Shown one piece after another: positions 62,402-64,000 of a DNA stretch of 64,000 nucleotides. A model generated the notes under the pieces. It saw only the letters and a program-made list of their open reading frames with translations, was not told the origin of the DNA and made no database searches. The position numbers were made by a program, and so were the translations under genes. Numbering within the stretch: the first letter of the stretch is position 1; each line of letters begins with the position of its first letter. This DNA is from Niveispirillum sp. SYP-B3756 (GTDB lineage: Bacteria; Pseudomonadota; Alphaproteobacteria; Azospirillales; Azospirillaceae): contig NZ_WIDQ01000004.1 of the NCBI RefSeq assembly GCF_009495745.1, forward strand, positions 434,001 through 498,000, given 5' to 3'.

Positions 62402-63979
62402 ATGGCCGCCGCCGCCCCCGACATCGCCGCCCATCCCGACCGCGTCCTGATCCTGGATTTCGGATCGCAGGTGACGCAGTTGATCGCCCGGCGTGTGCGC
62501 GAAGCCGGCATCTATTGCGAAATCATCCCGTTCAGCGCCGGGGAAGAGCGTATCCGCGCCTTCGCCCCCCGCGCCATCATCCTCTCCGGCGGGCCGGCCA
62601 GCGTGACCGAAGCCGGCAGCCCGCGCGCCCATGATGCGGTGTGGACGCTGGGCGTGCCGGTCTTTGGCATTTGCTACGGCCAGCAGACCATGTGCGAGCA
62701 GCTGGGCGGCAAGGTGGAGCCGGGTGACACCCGCGAATTTGGCCGCGCCTTTGTGAATGTGAAGGGTGATTGCGCCCTGTTTGACGGGGTATGGCACGTT
62801 GGCGCCCGCGAACAGGTCTGGATGAGCCATGGCGACCGGGTGACAAAGCTGCCGGAAGGTTTCCGCATCGTTGCCACGTCGGAAGGCGCCCCCTATGCCA
62901 TCATCGCGGATGATACCCGCCGTTTCTACGCCGTGCAGTTCCACCCGGAGGTGTATCACACTCCGCATGGCGACGCGCTGATCCGCAATTTCCTGTTCAA
63001 GGTCGCGGGTCTGAAGGGCGACTGGACCATGGCGGCCTTCCGCGCCGAAGCCGTGGCCCGCATCCGTGAACAGGTGGGTTCTGCCAAGGTGATCTGTGGC
63101 CTGTCCGGCGGGGTGGACAGCTCCGTCGCCGCCGTGCTGATCCATGAGGCAATTGGTACGCAGTTGACCTGTATCTTCGTCGATACCGGCCTGATGCGGG
63201 CGGGCGAGGCCGATCAGGTGGTCACCCTGTTCCGCGACCATTACAATATCCCGCTGGTGCATGTGGATGCGTCCGACATGTTCCTGGGCCAGCTGGAAGG
63301 TGTTTCCGACCCGGAACAGAAGCGCAAGATCATCGGCCGCCTGTTTATCGAGGTGTTTGATGCAGAGGCCGCCAAGATCGGCGGGGCGGAGTTCCTGGCC
63401 CAGGGCACGCTCTACCCCGACGTGATCGAAAGCGTTTCCTTCACCGGCGGCCCGTCGGTGACCATCAAGTCGCACCATAATGTCGGCGGTCTGCCCGACC
63501 GCATGAAGCTGAAGCTGGTGGAACCGCTGCGCGAACTGTTCAAGGATGAGGTCCGCGCACTGGGCCGCGAACTGGGTCTGCCGCACAGCTTCGTCGGCCG
63601 TCACCCGTTCCCAGGGCCGGGGCTGGCCATCCGCATCCCCGGTGAGATCACGCGGGAGAAGCTGGAAATCCTGCGCAAGGCGGACACGGTCTATCTGGAA
63701 GAAATCCGCAATGCCGGCCTCTATGATGCCATCTGGCAGGCCTTCGCCGTGCTGCTGCCGGTGCGCACGGTGGGGGTGATGGGCGATGGTCGCACCTATG
63801 ATTACGCCTGTGCGCTGCGCGCCGTGACTTCGGTGGACGGTATGACAGCGGATTATTATCCGTTCGACCATGGCTTCCTGGGTCGCGTCGCCACCCGTAT
63901 CATCAACGAGGTGCGCGGCATCAACCGGGTGACGTATGATATCACGTCCAAACCGCCCGGCACGATTGAGTGGGAATAA
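62402..63979 (+). CDS. guaA: GMP synthase (glutamine-hydrolysing)
   Basis: 525 residues, complete. Class I glutaminase domain with C91 ([15 protein letters not shown]) and HPEVYHT; ATP-pyrophosphatase with the PP-loop [10 protein letters not shown]-terminal dimerisation domain ending KPPGTIEWE. It converts XMP to GMP. The start [23 protein letters not shown] fits the family with a short extension. The gene ends 21 bases before the window edge. Confidence 0.98.
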   Translation: MAAAAPDIAAHPDRVLILDFGSQVTQLIARRVREAGIYCEIIPFSAGEERIRAFAPRAIILSGGPASVTEAGSPRAHDAVWTLGVPVFGICYGQQTMCEQLGGKVEPGDTREFGRAFVNVKGDCALFDGVWHVGAREQVWMSHGDRVTKLPEGFRIVATSEGAPYAIIADDTRRFYAVQFHPEVYHTPHGDALIRNFLFKVAGLKGDWTMAAFRAEAVARIREQVGSAKVICGLSGGVDSSVAAVLIHEAIGTQLTCIFVDTGLMRAGEADQVVTLFRDHYNIPLVHVDASDMFLGQLEGVSDPEQKRKIIGRLFIEVFDAEAAKIGGAEFLAQGTLYPDVIESVSFTGGPSVTIKSHHNVGGLPDRMKLKLVEPLRELFKDEVRALGRELGLPHSFVGRHPFPGPGLAIRIPGEITREKLEILRKADTVYLEEIRNAGLYDAIWQAFAVLLPVRTVGVMGDGRTYDYACALRAVTSVDGMTADYYPFDHGFLGRVATRIINEVRGINRVTYDITSKPPGTIEWE

Positions 63980-64000
63980 TTCAGGCCCATCCGAACGCCG

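Overview
The window is a GC-rich chromosomal segment of an alphaproteobacterium, most likely from the Azospirillum/Niveispirillum side of Rhodospirillales. The placement rests on a GTTC-N7-GTTC SOS box inside the lexA promoter, the moeA-lexA order, a PhaR repressor beside a PHA-synthase-like gene, and typical alphaproteobacterial versions of gatCA, ruvX, lepA, prs and guaA. The genus is an inference. No rRNA, tRNA or CRISPR array was seen.

Layout. 1-6300: the 3' part of a structured RNA, a degenerate phosphoesterase, a DUF1127 protein, a GcvA-like LysR regulator, a phytase-like autotransporter and a secreted protein of unknown function. 6342-8144: lepA. 8377-12765: a microcin-type export locus with membrane fusion protein, two overlooked double-glycine precursor peptides, a small four-helix membrane protein (probable immunity) and a C39-peptidase ABC exporter. 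12779-16117: two related secreted proteins (one frameshifted), a 56-residue membrane microprotein and a Tat-exported DUF1838 protein. 16114-18453: an alpha/beta hydrolase and an ABC1/UbiB-family kinase. 18515-31536: a two-partner-secretion island with a TpsB transporter plus small secreted protein on the minus strand, and a 2479-residue MBG-repeat exoprotein plus a CHAT-protease lipoprotein on the plus strand. 31558-33193: a polymorphic-toxin-like gene with an AT-rich tip and an overlapping immunity candidate. 33386-38941: moeA, lexA, small proteins, acylphosphatase, GNAT, DUF465, purE and purK. 39219-43549: an RND efflux pump. 43832-47416: phaR, a PhaE-like helper, a PhaC-like protein and gpmA. 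47628-52030: a LecA-like lectin fusion, an ABC-F ATPase and a TerB/DnaJ protein. 52365-56194: a GNAT, a toxin-antitoxin pair, ruvX and gatCA. 56565-63979: a cytosolic Cache receptor-like protein, prs, a PLD protein, CsbD, a glutamine amidotransferase, a secreted protein and guaA.

The most interesting system is the bacteriocin locus. Two adjacent genes (53 and 57 codons) encode paralogous peptides with canonical GG leaders and 38-residue mature parts. They lie in an AT-rich module whose left junction falls inside the GC-rich fusion-protein gene and whose right junction falls exactly at the start of the GC-rich exporter gene, which has no in-frame ATG. This looks like a swapped toxin/immunity cassette between resident export genes. 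A second compositional junction of the same kind lies inside the toxin gene at 32075-33193, so the strain carries two apparently exchangeable toxin cassettes about 20 kb apart, on either side of a TPS-CHAT surface system.
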